From Lachnospiraceae bacterium (GTDB taxonomy: Bacteria > Bacillota > Clostridia > Lachnospirales > Lachnospiraceae), in the NCBI GenBank assembly GCA_024699395.1, contig JAILPU010000092.1, forward strand, positions 1-5,777: a stretch of DNA of 5,777 bases, written 5' to 3'. Positions 1-4,893 of the stretch are shown in pieces. How positions within the stretch are numbered: the stretch's first letter is position 1; the number at the start of each line of letters is the position of its first letter. The notes below the pieces were generated by a model. The model searched no databases. It saw only the letters and a program-made list of their open reading frames with translations, and had not been told where the DNA came from. A program made the translations under genes and the position numbers.

Positions 1-77
1 TTTTTCTGGATGAAGTCACGAACGTTGACTTCTTTGTCCCATTTGCCACCTACAAAATCTGTCCATTCTGGTCTCAT
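1..77 (-). CDS. pflB: Pyruvate formate-lyase (formate C-acetyltransferase), N-terminal 25 codons only
   Basis: Reading the minus strand from the ATG at 77-75 gives MRPEWTDFVGGKWDKEVNVR followed by DFIQK, and the frame runs open off the window edge. This matches the conserved N-terminus of clostridial formate acetyltransferases (MRPEW...F..G.W..EINVRDFIQ.NY). The family is a large cytoplasmic glycyl-radical enzyme of roughly 740-750 residues that converts pyruvate plus CoA to acetyl-CoA plus formate in anaerobic fermentation. Its catalytic cysteines and glycyl radical loop lie outside this window. The start is supported by AGGAGG at 86-91, eight bases from the ATG, and by a sigma-A type promoter upstream. 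It is the third minus-strand gene in the row mecA, CxxC protein, pflB, but a terminator and its own promoter separate it from the first two. The family call rests on 25 residues, though these are distinctive. Confidence 0.88.
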   Translation of the reverse strand, partial: MRPEWTDFVGGKWDKEVNVRDFIQK

Positions 78-148
78 TTGTATAGCCTCCTGTAAATAAT
101 AAATATGTTAGTTTGTTCAGATTACATTGGAACCTTAATCCTGCACTT

Positions 149-177
149 ATTATATGTAAAGCCCATGGGGTAGTCAA
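149..177 (-). promoter_or_regulatory. Sigma-A type promoter of pflB
   Basis: On the minus strand there is TTGACT (177-172), a 17-base spacer, and TATAAT (154-149). That is five of six and six of six matches to the vegetative consensus at optimal spacing. Transcription would start near 142, giving a leader of about 65 bases before the pflB ATG, with AGGAGG at 86-91 as ribosome binding site. This is the best promoter match in the window, fitting a highly expressed fermentation gene. Confidence 0.85.
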
Positions 178-207
178 GGCTGGGAGATGTTCTTTTTTCC
201 GTACAAA

Positions 208-248
208 TAAAGGGTTTTCGCCACTTTTCCTTTGTTTTAAAGGGTTTT
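208..248. repeat. Two 11-bp direct repeats TAAAGGGTTTT, 30 bp apart, upstream of pflB
   Basis: TAAAGGGTTTT occurs exactly at 208-218 and again at 238-248, a period of 30 bp or close to three helical turns. The second copy runs into the first bases of the Rex-like site. Both lie upstream of the pflB -35 box. Same-face spacing would suit cooperative binding of an unknown regulator, but the sequence is AT-rich and may repeat by chance. Confidence 0.4.
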
Positions 249-264
249 GTGAACAAATTAACGA
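247..264. promoter_or_regulatory. Putative Rex (redox-sensing repressor) operator upstream of pflB
   Basis: The plus strand reads TTGTGAACAAATTAACGA. It fits the 7-4-7 dyad of Rex operators (TTGTTAA-N4-TTAACAA in clostridia, TTGTGAA-type in Bacillus) at 12 of the 14 fixed arm positions of the clostridial form. Rex is displaced from DNA by NADH and typically controls fermentation genes. The site is centred about 115 bases upstream of the inferred pflB start point, so repression would need either a second weak promoter here (a TACAAT box on the minus strand at 264-269 touches the site, but lacks a good -35) or action at a distance. The match is visible; the regulator assignment is inference. 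Confidence 0.6.
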
Positions 265-357
265 TTGTACAAAAATAAGCACAAAACCGTTGGAAAAAAA
301 TGCATAATAAAAAATGCCCGTTACGGCAATTTCTGTGTCCGGCCGGGACCAATTTTA

Positions 358-389
358 CAACAAAAAGAGTAGCCTTATGGCTACTCTTT
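358..389 (-). terminator. Intrinsic terminator after the CxxC (DUF1858) gene
   Basis: An 11-bp perfect stem (364-374 with 379-389, arms AAAGAGTAGCC / GGCTACTCTTT) closes a 4-base loop. Read on the minus strand it is followed by TTTTTGTTGT, a canonical U-tract. The stem begins inside the TAA stop codon of the preceding gene (390-388), so the gene ends directly in its terminator. It ends the mecA-DUF1858 transcription unit and insulates pflB. Confidence 0.88.
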
Positions 390-579
390 AAGCTTCACCT
401 ATCATATCCATCAGTGTATCGATATTGATACCGTGAACCATAGCTGCTTCTTCCAATGTCTCGGCCTGAGAAGCGGGGCAACCCAGACAGTGCATGCCGG
501 CCTGCAAGAGAACCGGAACCACATCGGGATTGGCAGCGACTATATCGCCGATGGTCATATCCTTGGTAATACCTGTCAT
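388..579 (-). CDS. Small CxxC redox protein, DUF1858 / hybrid-cluster-protein-associated redox disulfide domain
   Basis: This 63-residue cytoplasmic protein begins [20 protein letters not shown] and carries the signature G28-M-H-C31-L-G-C34-P. That motif follows an N-terminal segment typical of DUF1858 (T-I-G-D-I-V...P-x-V-x-x-V-L...A-G-M-H-C-x-G-C). The family comprises stand-alone domains of about 60-70 residues, often found near the hybrid cluster protein. The two cysteines are thought to form a redox disulfide or bind a metal, but the biochemical role is not established. The length is complete for the family. The ribosome binding site AAAGGAG (587-593) is seven bases from the ATG and lies in the 20-base gap after mecA, so the two genes are very likely cotranscribed. 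The domain identification is firm; the function is open. Confidence 0.85.
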   Translation of the reverse strand: MTGITKDMTIGDIVAANPDVVPVLLQAGMHCLGCPASQAETLEEAAMVHGINIDTLMDMIGEA

Positions 580-599
580 GAAAAAACTCCTTTCAAAAA

Positions 600-1316
600 C
601 TAATCTTTATGAACTCCCAAAACAGAAAGAGCGTTATGGGGTATCATTACCGTGCAGTGCTCCTTGAAGTAGGAATCCTGTGCAGAGTCACCCCTTAAGA
701 GTGAACCGTACTCGGAGATGGTATTGCATACACGGTTAAATTCTTCGTTGCTTACGCCGTCTTTCATAAGAACAAGGTAGAAGGTACCTTCCTTGGGATC
801 CTTATAAAGGGCGCTGTCCCCTGTGAAGTTGTTGTTGATAACTTCTGCAGCATCCATAGCCTTTGAGAGGCTTTCAAGTTTAAAGGTGCGCAAAGCGATT
901 TCCTTGTTGACATGATTGATGGACTCGATGGAGCGGGGCCTTTGTGTGTAGTGCTTTATCATATCAATGACCTCATCATCCGTGATCTCTTCGTCATCAT
1001 CATACTCGTCATATTCTTCCGGCATTTCGTTGGGGGTGAAACGGGAAAAACGGGTATCCAGTTCATCCGGATCTTCCACCTTTGTGATGATAAGGACGAT
1101 GGAATCGGTATTAAGTGGGATGGCTTCGATCATAAGAGGAATATTTGCCGCTTCAAAACCCAGCTCGAAATTGGCCTGCTGCATCATGTCCCTGAAAAGG
1201 TTTTTGGCTTTCTCCGAACCGTATGCCAGTTCCGAAAGCTGAAGCTGCCTGCTTGCAAGATCTTCCCTTGTAAGAGTACATCTTATCTGATTGTCATTAA
1301 CTTTTTCGATCTTCAT
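600..1316 (-). CDS. mecA: Adaptor protein MecA (ClpC adaptor)
   Basis: The 238-residue product starts [20 protein letters not shown], the characteristic beginning of the MecA/YpbH family. In Bacillus, MecA hands substrates such as ComK to the ClpC-ClpP protease and also activates the ClpC hexamer. The visible layout is an N-terminal substrate-binding domain (about 1-85), a strongly acidic linker (about 97-117, rich in Asp and Glu), and a C-terminal ClpC-binding domain (about 125-230, with the conserved [22 protein letters not shown] and SEYG segments). The length is slightly above the 218 residues of the Bacillus subtilis protein, mainly through the linker. The start is supported by a purine-rich site (AGGTGG, 1321-1326) close to the ATG and by a promoter at 1389-1417. 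Clostridia often have MecA without a known ComK, so the substrates here are unknown. The 63-residue CxxC gene follows after 20 bases. Confidence 0.9.
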   Translation of the reverse strand: MKIEKVNDNQIRCTLTREDLASRQLQLSELAYGSEKAKNLFRDMMQQANFELGFEAANIPLMIEAIPLNTDSIVLIITKVEDPDELDTRFSRFTPNEMPEEYDEYDDDEEITDDEVIDMIKHYTQRPRSIESINHVNKEIALRTFKLESLSKAMDAAEVINNNFTGDSALYKDPKEGTFYLVLMKDGVSNEEFNRVCNTISEYGSLLRGDSAQDSYFKEHCTVMIPHNALSVLGVHKD

Positions 1317-1367
1317 ACACCCACCTGCCTTTCTTAAAAAGTATTAAGGAAGAGGTAAAAAACGCTG

Positions 1368-1422
1368 ATTCCTTGCTTTTGTAGCCACATTATAATACAT
1401 GTGAATGATTAAGGCAAGGAAT
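1368..1422. repeat. Nested inverted repeat around the mecA -10 box (possible operator)
   Basis: The outer arms ATTCCTTGC (1368-1376) and GCAAGGAAT (1414-1422) are perfect 9-bp inverted repeats. Inside them CACAT (1386-1390) and ATGTG (1399-1403) form a second pair with the same centre, near 1395, which is next to the mecA -10 box. The inferred start point near 1382 lies between the arms, so neither the mecA transcript nor the opposite transcript contains both arms. The dyad would therefore act as DNA, for example as an operator, rather than as an RNA hairpin. The binding protein is unknown. Confidence 0.5.
1389..1417 (-). promoter_or_regulatory. Sigma-A type promoter of mecA
   Basis: The minus strand shows TTGCCT (1417-1412), a 17-base spacer and TATAAT (1394-1389). 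Transcription would begin near 1382, leaving a leader of about 65 bases before the mecA ATG. The -35 box overlaps one arm of the inverted repeat described at 1368-1422. A second promoter facing the other way starts only 12 bases upstream (-35 at 1430-1435), so the two are back to back. No CtsR-type GGTCAAA direct repeat was seen here. Confidence 0.75.
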
Positions 1423-1429
1423 TTATAGG

Positions 1430-1458
1430 TTGCAATCAATTCTTAATACTTATATAAT
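1430..1458 (+). promoter_or_regulatory. Sigma-A type promoter facing the 73-residue gene
   Basis: TTGCAA (1430-1435), a 17-base spacer and TATAAT (1453-1458) form a good vegetative promoter on the plus strand. The start point would be near 1465. The next gene on this strand begins at 1723, so the transcript has about 258 bases of leader, unless it ends early at the hairpin at 1471-1518. Confidence 0.65.
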
Positions 1459-1470
1459 ATTTATCGGATG

Positions 1471-1518
1471 TCACCCGCCCAAACTGTACAGAAGGGATGG
1501 TGAAATTTTAGTTTTTTT
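1471..1518 (+). terminator. Terminator-like hairpin at the very start of the rightward leader
   Basis: TCACC (1471-1475) pairs with GGTGA (1499-1503) and, after a 2x2 internal loop, CCC (1478-1480) pairs with GGG (1494-1496). The loop is 13 bases and holds the small palindrome CTGTACAG. A U-rich stretch follows (TTTT at 1506-1509 and seven T at 1512-1518). The stem is interrupted and the first T follows two A residues, so this is a mediocre terminator. Its position a few bases after the inferred start point suggests attenuation or a very short transcript of about 55 bases. Confidence 0.4.
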
Positions 1519-1577
1519 ATTGTTCATTTCAAATGAGAGCAATCGCTCAAGGTATCACATTTCAGAAACAATATCAT

Positions 1578-1593
1578 ATTCCCTTAAGGGAAT
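1578..1593. repeat. Perfect 16-bp palindrome ATTCCCTTAAGGGAAT
   Basis: All eight base pairs of the half-site match with no central spacer. A loopless palindrome makes a poor RNA hairpin, so it is better explained as a binding site for a dimeric regulator. The half-site sequence TTAAGGGAA recurs at 1656-1664, 72 bases downstream. It lies upstream of the 73-residue gene, and no recognisable promoter overlaps it directly. The regulator is unknown. Confidence 0.5.
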
Positions 1594-1722
1594 TCTGTAG
1601 GTTTCAAAATTTATCCTAATAATTATACGACATGATTCAATAGTACCAAATATTTTTAAGGGAAGGGTACATCCTGATATATCACACAACCTTCTTTTGG
1701 GACAAAACGAGGTAAGGAGTAG

Positions 1723-1944
1723 ATGAGGGAAGTGAAGGAGTACATTTCATGTTCCGAACGTCACATTCAATCTCAAAAGAAAATCGGTAAATGTGAGGGT
1801 GCTGTAAGGCTGTTCATTGACGGAATAAGTGCGGATGCGGAAACGGTAAAAGCCGCCGTGAAGGAGACCGGTGTTTATATGGCCGACTTTATTACGGATG
1901 CCGCAGGAAGAGTCAGTGAAATTCATTACAACAAACTCTCATAA
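1723..1944 (+). CDS. Hypothetical protein of 73 residues, family not recognised
   Basis: The product begins MREVKEYISCSERHIQSQKK and ends in SEIHYNKLS. I do not recognise the family. It has no signal peptide or membrane segment and contains two cysteines (C10, C24). The first 25 residues are polar and lysine-rich. Residues 27-70 look like a small alternating beta/alpha fold (AVRLFIDGIS, then helix ADAETVKAAVKE, then YMADFITDAAGRVSEIHY). AAGGAG (1714-1719) lies three bases before the ATG, which is short, and the codon before it is a stop (TAG 1720-1722), so this is the earliest in-frame start. A GTG at 1732 is a possible alternative. Coding is supported by the ribosome binding site, an upstream promoter and a terminator-type hairpin downstream, but not by homology. 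Confidence 0.6.
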   Translation: MREVKEYISCSERHIQSQKKIGKCEGAVRLFIDGISADAETVKAAVKETGVYMADFITDAAGRVSEIHYNKLS

Positions 1945-2011
1945 AGCCCGAGTCAGTATACTTTAAGAACGGAGCTGCCTTTCGTGATTTAAAGAATTTT
2001 TAATAGCTATG

Positions 2012-2073
2012 AAAGAGCAGGTGTGTTAGAATGGATTTGTTTGTTGAAAAAATCCGGACACGCCTGCTTTTTG
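2012..2073 (+). terminator. Long stem-loop with T-tract between the 73-residue gene and the GH18 gene
   Basis: The outer arms 2012-2027 and 2057-2072 pair over about 15-16 bp (core GCAGGTGTGT / ACACGCCTGC, with G-U wobbles), flanked by an A-rich 5' side and TTTTT at 2068-2072. Within the loop GGATTT (2033-2038) pairs with AAATCC (2050-2055). It has the form of an intrinsic terminator for the 73-residue gene. It ends only nine bases before the GGAGG of the next gene, so it could equally attenuate the GH18 gene. TGTTAGAAT at 2024-2032, inside the structure, resembles an extended -10 element and might supply a promoter, but there is no -35 match. Confidence 0.65.
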
Positions 2074-2091
2074 TATTATATGGAGGTTTAA

Positions 2092-3750
2092 ATGAAGAAG
2101 AAACTTATCAGCGTGTTATGCGCATTTGTGCTTATTGCCCTTATTGCAGGGGGAATGGCTGTAAAATTTATCGTGGATAAATATTCCTATTCAAAGGAGA
2201 GAGTGGAGCCTTCCGTTTTCTATGAGGTTCAGGATAACACCCTAAGACTTGTGGTGGGAGATGAACTCCGTGATGAAAGGCTTATTTTGAGAGACGGCAA
2301 ATGCTATATTTCGGTTGAGGCCGCCAATAATCTTATCAATAATATTTTCTATTATGACGCAAGTGTCAATAAAGTTCTTGCAGACATCTACAGTTCCATA
2401 GAGGAACTGGATATTGACGGAGGCGACGCGGTCATGGAAGGCGAAGAAGCTTATGTTTCCATGGAGTATGTGTCGAATTACGGAAATATTGAGTACAAGC
2501 AGTGCCCCGTGTTCCTCCAGCTCTATAACACATGGGAGGAATATAAGGAGGCAAAGGTATCAAAGAAGACCCACATAAGAACAAAGGGGGGAATCAAGAG
2601 CCCCATTCTCTGCGATTTGGCACCGGGGGAAAAGGTAAGGGTCATTGAAAAGATGGATAACTGGAGCAAGGTTAAAAACAGCGAGTCCGTTATAGGATAT
2701 GTGGAAAACAAATTTCTTGACACTGCAGTCATAGTCGATCCCGAACCTGTTTCCAAATTCAATGTGCCCGTTACTCCCGCAAACGGTCTCGGAGTAAAGC
2801 CCTGTGTGGGATTTCATTCCATCGGGGGTATCGCAGGAAACGAAACTTTGAGCTCGATGATTGCGGAAAGCCCCGGAATAAACGTTATCGCACCCACATG
2901 GTTTTCCCTCAATGATTCACAGGGAGGTATAAGAAGTTACGGTACCGGTTCCTATGTTTCCACAGCACATTCCATGGGCATTAAGGTCTGGGGAGTTGTG
3001 GATGATTTTAATTATGTGAATGAGACATCTTCCTCCATAGACGAGGCGGCTGTTTTAAATGATTACAATAACAGAAGGAATCTTGAAAATAATATTATGA
3101 ACCAGGCTGCAAGCCTTGGACTTGACGGCATAAACTTGGACTTTGAGAAGGTTAAGAGTGATTTTTCCAAGGGATTTGTGTGGTTTGTAAGGGAATTGGG
3201 TGTTAAGTGCAGGGAAAAGGGAATAACCCTTTCCGTTGACAATGCCGTTCCCGCAGATTTCAATTCATATCTTCGCACCGATCTTCAGGCAAAGGGCGCG
3301 GATTACATTATTATTATGGGATACGACGAGCACTGGCACGGATGCGGTAACCCCGGAAGTGTTGCCAGCATTGATTATGTTTCAAAGGGAATTGAGAGAA
3401 CACTTCAGGGAGTGGATGCATCCAAAGTTATAAATGCCATTCCTTTGTATACAATTCTCTGGAAAGAGGCGGGAACCTCAATAACCGATGAATATATCAG
3501 CATTAAGAATCAGGCTGACTTCATCGCAAGGAATCAGGTGGAGTACGCATGGGACGGAGGTACATGCCAAAACTATGCACAGTGGGAAAAAGACGGCGTA
3601 ACATACAGCATATGGCTGGAGGATTACGACTCCTTGTCTGTAAAGCTTGATATGATGAAACAAAAGGGCATCGCGGGCGTGGCGGTATGGAGACTGGGAT
3701 ACGGCACCAATGAAATCTGGGCACTGATTCGCAACTACAATGCCATGTAG
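2092..3750 (+). CDS. Membrane-anchored SH3b plus glycoside hydrolase family 18 protein
   Basis: This 552-residue protein starts with a lysine-rich tip and one hydrophobic segment (about 4-28). There is no obvious signal peptidase II cysteine box, so an uncleaved anchor or type I signal is likely. Residues about 40-135 resemble the stalk / copper-amine-oxidase-like N-terminal domain of Firmicute surface proteins. Residues about 157-210 form a bacterial SH3 domain (HIRTKGGIKSPILCDLAPGE, then WSKVK and GYVENKFL). The GH18 barrel covers about 235-550. Its active-site strand is D345-G-I-N-L-D-F-E352, with E352 as predicted acid/base, followed by MGYDEHW (409-415) and GVAVWRLGYG (529-538). This is the YaaH/SleL-like branch that acts on peptidoglycan N-acetylglucosamine bonds in spores or cell wall; the substrate here is inferred. 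GGAGG (2082-2086) sits five bases before the ATG. No terminator follows before the Sua5 gene promoter. Confidence 0.85.
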   Translation: MKKKLISVLCAFVLIALIAGGMAVKFIVDKYSYSKERVEPSVFYEVQDNTLRLVVGDELRDERLILRDGKCYISVEAANNLINNIFYYDASVNKVLADIYSSIEELDIDGGDAVMEGEEAYVSMEYVSNYGNIEYKQCPVFLQLYNTWEEYKEAKVSKKTHIRTKGGIKSPILCDLAPGEKVRVIEKMDNWSKVKNSESVIGYVENKFLDTAVIVDPEPVSKFNVPVTPANGLGVKPCVGFHSIGGIAGNETLSSMIAESPGINVIAPTWFSLNDSQGGIRSYGTGSYVSTAHSMGIKVWGVVDDFNYVNETSSSIDEAAVLNDYNNRRNLENNIMNQAASLGLDGINLDFEKVKSDFSKGFVWFVRELGVKCREKGITLSVDNAVPADFNSYLRTDLQAKGADYIIIMGYDEHWHGCGNPGSVASIDYVSKGIERTLQGVDASKVINAIPLYTILWKEAGTSITDEYISIKNQADFIARNQVEYAWDGGTCQNYAQWEKDGVTYSIWLEDYDSLSVKLDMMKQKGIAGVAVWRLGYGTNEIWALIRNYNAM

Positions 3751-3757
3751 AAAAATC

Positions 3758-3786
3758 TTTAATTATTTGGCGTAACATGGTATAAT
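3758..3786 (+). promoter_or_regulatory. Extended -10 promoter of the sua5-rpiB-upp operon
   Basis: TGGTATAAT (3778-3786) is a perfect -10 hexamer with the TGn extension. The -35 position 17 bases upstream is TTTAAT (3758-3763), a weak match, as is common for extended -10 promoters. The start point would be near 3793. Since the GH18 stop is at 3750 with no terminator between, the operon may also receive read-through transcription. Confidence 0.65.
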
Positions 3787-3799
3787 TTTGGCGATGTCT

Positions 3800-3805
3800 G
3801 AGGGT
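3800..3805 (+). promoter_or_regulatory. Ribosome binding site that fixes the Sua5 start at 3815
   Basis: GAGGGT lies nine bases before the ATG at 3815. The earlier in-frame starts, TTG 3788 and ATG 3794, have no purine-rich site and fall on or beside the inferred transcription start near 3793. They would therefore be absent from the mRNA or leaderless. The start at 3815 is preferred. Confidence 0.7.
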
Positions 3806-3814
3806 AAAAGCAAT

Positions 3815-4876
3815 ATGAAAACCTTGATCTTTAATATGGAATCGGATATTGAACTTTCCGAAGAGGATGAAAAAAAGCTTAGAGAAGCCGGGGAGATTAT
3901 TAAAGCCGGAGGCCTGGTGGCTTTCCCCACGGAAACCGTTTACGGTCTTGGGGGCGACGGACTTAATCCCGGTTCCTCCAAAAAGATTTATGCCGCAAAG
4001 GGAAGACCTTCCGATAATCCTCTGATAATCCACATATACAGGATGGAGGATCTTTATAAGATAGCATCCGATGTTCCTTCCAAGGCACTTAAACTTGCGG
4101 AGGCGTTCTGGCCGGGACCTCTCACCATGATATTTGAAAAAAAAGACATCGTTCCTTTCGAGACCACCGGAGGACTTAACACGGTGGCGGTAAGGATGCC
4201 GGATGACGATTTCGCAAGAGGGCTTATTAAATTCGGAGGCGGTTTTATAGCCGCACCCAGTGCCAATCTTTCCGGAAAACCAAGTCCCACATCAGCGACA
4301 TATGTGCTTGAGGACATGGAAGGAAGGATAGATGCGGTGATAGACGGAGGGAAGGCCTGCATCGGCCTTGAATCCACCATTGTTGATATGACGGTGGAAC
4401 CTCCCATGATACTGCGACCGGGTTTTGTCACAGCAGAGGACCTGAAAGAGGTTATAGGAGATGTGACTCAGGATGCCACACTTATGAGATGCGATGTGAA
4501 TCAGGCTCCAAAGGCTCCCGGAATGAAGTACAGACATTATGCACCTAAGGGTGAACTCACCATAGTAAAGGGTGAGAATGAAAAGGTAATTCAATATATA
4601 AATGAAAATATAAACAAAGCAAGGAATAAAGGCGAAAAGACAGGAGTCATCGCTACGGCTGAAAATATAGACAGGTATGATGCCCATGTGGTGAAGTGCG
4701 CAGGCAGCAGGCTTCAAAACAAAGAGGTGGCTTCTAACCTTTATGAAATATTAAGAGAATTTGATGATGAGGATGTCTCGGTAATCTACTCGGAAGCTTT
4801 TGATGAAGAGGGGCTGGGACAGGCCATAATGAACAGACTTTTAAAGGCTGCGGGTCACAGGGTAGTGACTCTTTGA
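3815..4876 (+). CDS. ywlC: L-threonylcarbamoyladenylate synthase, Sua5/YwlC type
   Basis: The enzyme makes threonylcarbamoyl-AMP from threonine, bicarbonate and ATP, the first step of t6A37 tRNA modification; the TsaBDE proteins complete it in the cytoplasm. From the ATG at 3815 the product is 353 residues, normal for the two-domain Sua5 form. The YrdC domain (about 22-205) shows GGLVAFPTETVYGLG (32-46), the K62-G-R64-P-S-D-N-P-L substrate motif, PSANLSG (148-154) and LESTIVD (185-191). The C-terminal Sua5 domain (about 232-352) begins with APGMKYRHYAP (234-244) and ends with EGLGQAIMNRL (332-342). The longer reading frame from TTG 3788 adds nine residues but lacks a ribosome binding site. 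The stop codon is 17 bases before the rpiB ATG. In Bacillus subtilis ywlC also lies a few genes from rpiB (ywlF) and upp. Confidence 0.9.
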   Translation: MKTLIFNMESDIELSEEDEKKLREAGEIIKAGGLVAFPTETVYGLGGDGLNPGSSKKIYAAKGRPSDNPLIIHIYRMEDLYKIASDVPSKALKLAEAFWPGPLTMIFEKKDIVPFETTGGLNTVAVRMPDDDFARGLIKFGGGFIAAPSANLSGKPSPTSATYVLEDMEGRIDAVIDGGKACIGLESTIVDMTVEPPMILRPGFVTAEDLKEVIGDVTQDATLMRCDVNQAPKAPGMKYRHYAPKGELTIVKGENEKVIQYINENINKARNKGEKTGVIATAENIDRYDAHVVKCAGSRLQNKEVASNLYEILREFDDEDVSVIYSEAFDEEGLGQAIMNRLLKAAGHRVVTL

Positions 4877-4893
4877 CAGCGGGAAGGATAAAG

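Larger units (their letters stand above)
1465..1722 (+). other. Long untranslated leader, no gene seen
   Basis: About 258 bases lie between the inferred start point and the 73-residue gene. No long reading frame, tRNA or riboswitch signature that I recognise (T-box, preQ1, guanidine, SAM, glycine) is present. What can be seen is the hairpin with T-tract at 1471-1518, a small hairpin TCATTT-C-AAATGA near 1524-1536, the perfect palindrome at 1578-1593, and a partial copy of it (TTAAGGGAA) at 1656-1664. The region is AT-rich. It may hold an unrecognised cis-regulatory RNA or simply operator sites. Confidence 0.4.

Noticed and set aside
315..328. Second terminator-like hairpin on the minus strand (TGCC/GGCA) followed by six T
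   Set aside because: The stem is only four base pairs with a six-base loop, and a much stronger terminator already lies at 358-389. Possible back-up, not reported as a feature.
337..349. GTCC-GGCCG-GGAC small inverted repeat between the terminator and pflB
   Set aside because: Four-base arms only, with no T-tract and no link to a promoter; likely chance.
912..1337. Plus-strand open frame of 141 codons antisense to mecA
   Set aside because: It lies almost wholly within mecA, lacks a ribosome binding site and has low-complexity sequence arising from the acidic linker codons.
1317..1440. CtsR heat-shock operator upstream of mecA
   Set aside because: No tandem GGTCAAA-type heptads are visible on either strand.
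1465..1722. Possible known riboswitch or T-box in the long leader
   Set aside because: I looked for the T-box AGGGTGGNACCGCG element, guanidine ACGR loops and preQ1-like sequences and found none. Only generic hairpins and a palindrome are present.
2001..2010. Possible -10 box TAGCTA with TTCGTG as -35 upstream of the GH18 gene
   Set aside because: The 17-base spacing is right, but both hexamers match the consensus poorly.
3521..4033. Minus-strand open frame of 170 codons across the GH18/Sua5 boundary
   Set aside because: Both strands of this stretch are explained by well-recognised plus-strand genes, and the translated protein has no family-like features.
4292..4717. Minus-strand frame of 141 codons inside the Sua5 gene
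   Set aside because: Shadow of a conserved coding region; the Sua5 motifs on the other strand are continuous through it.
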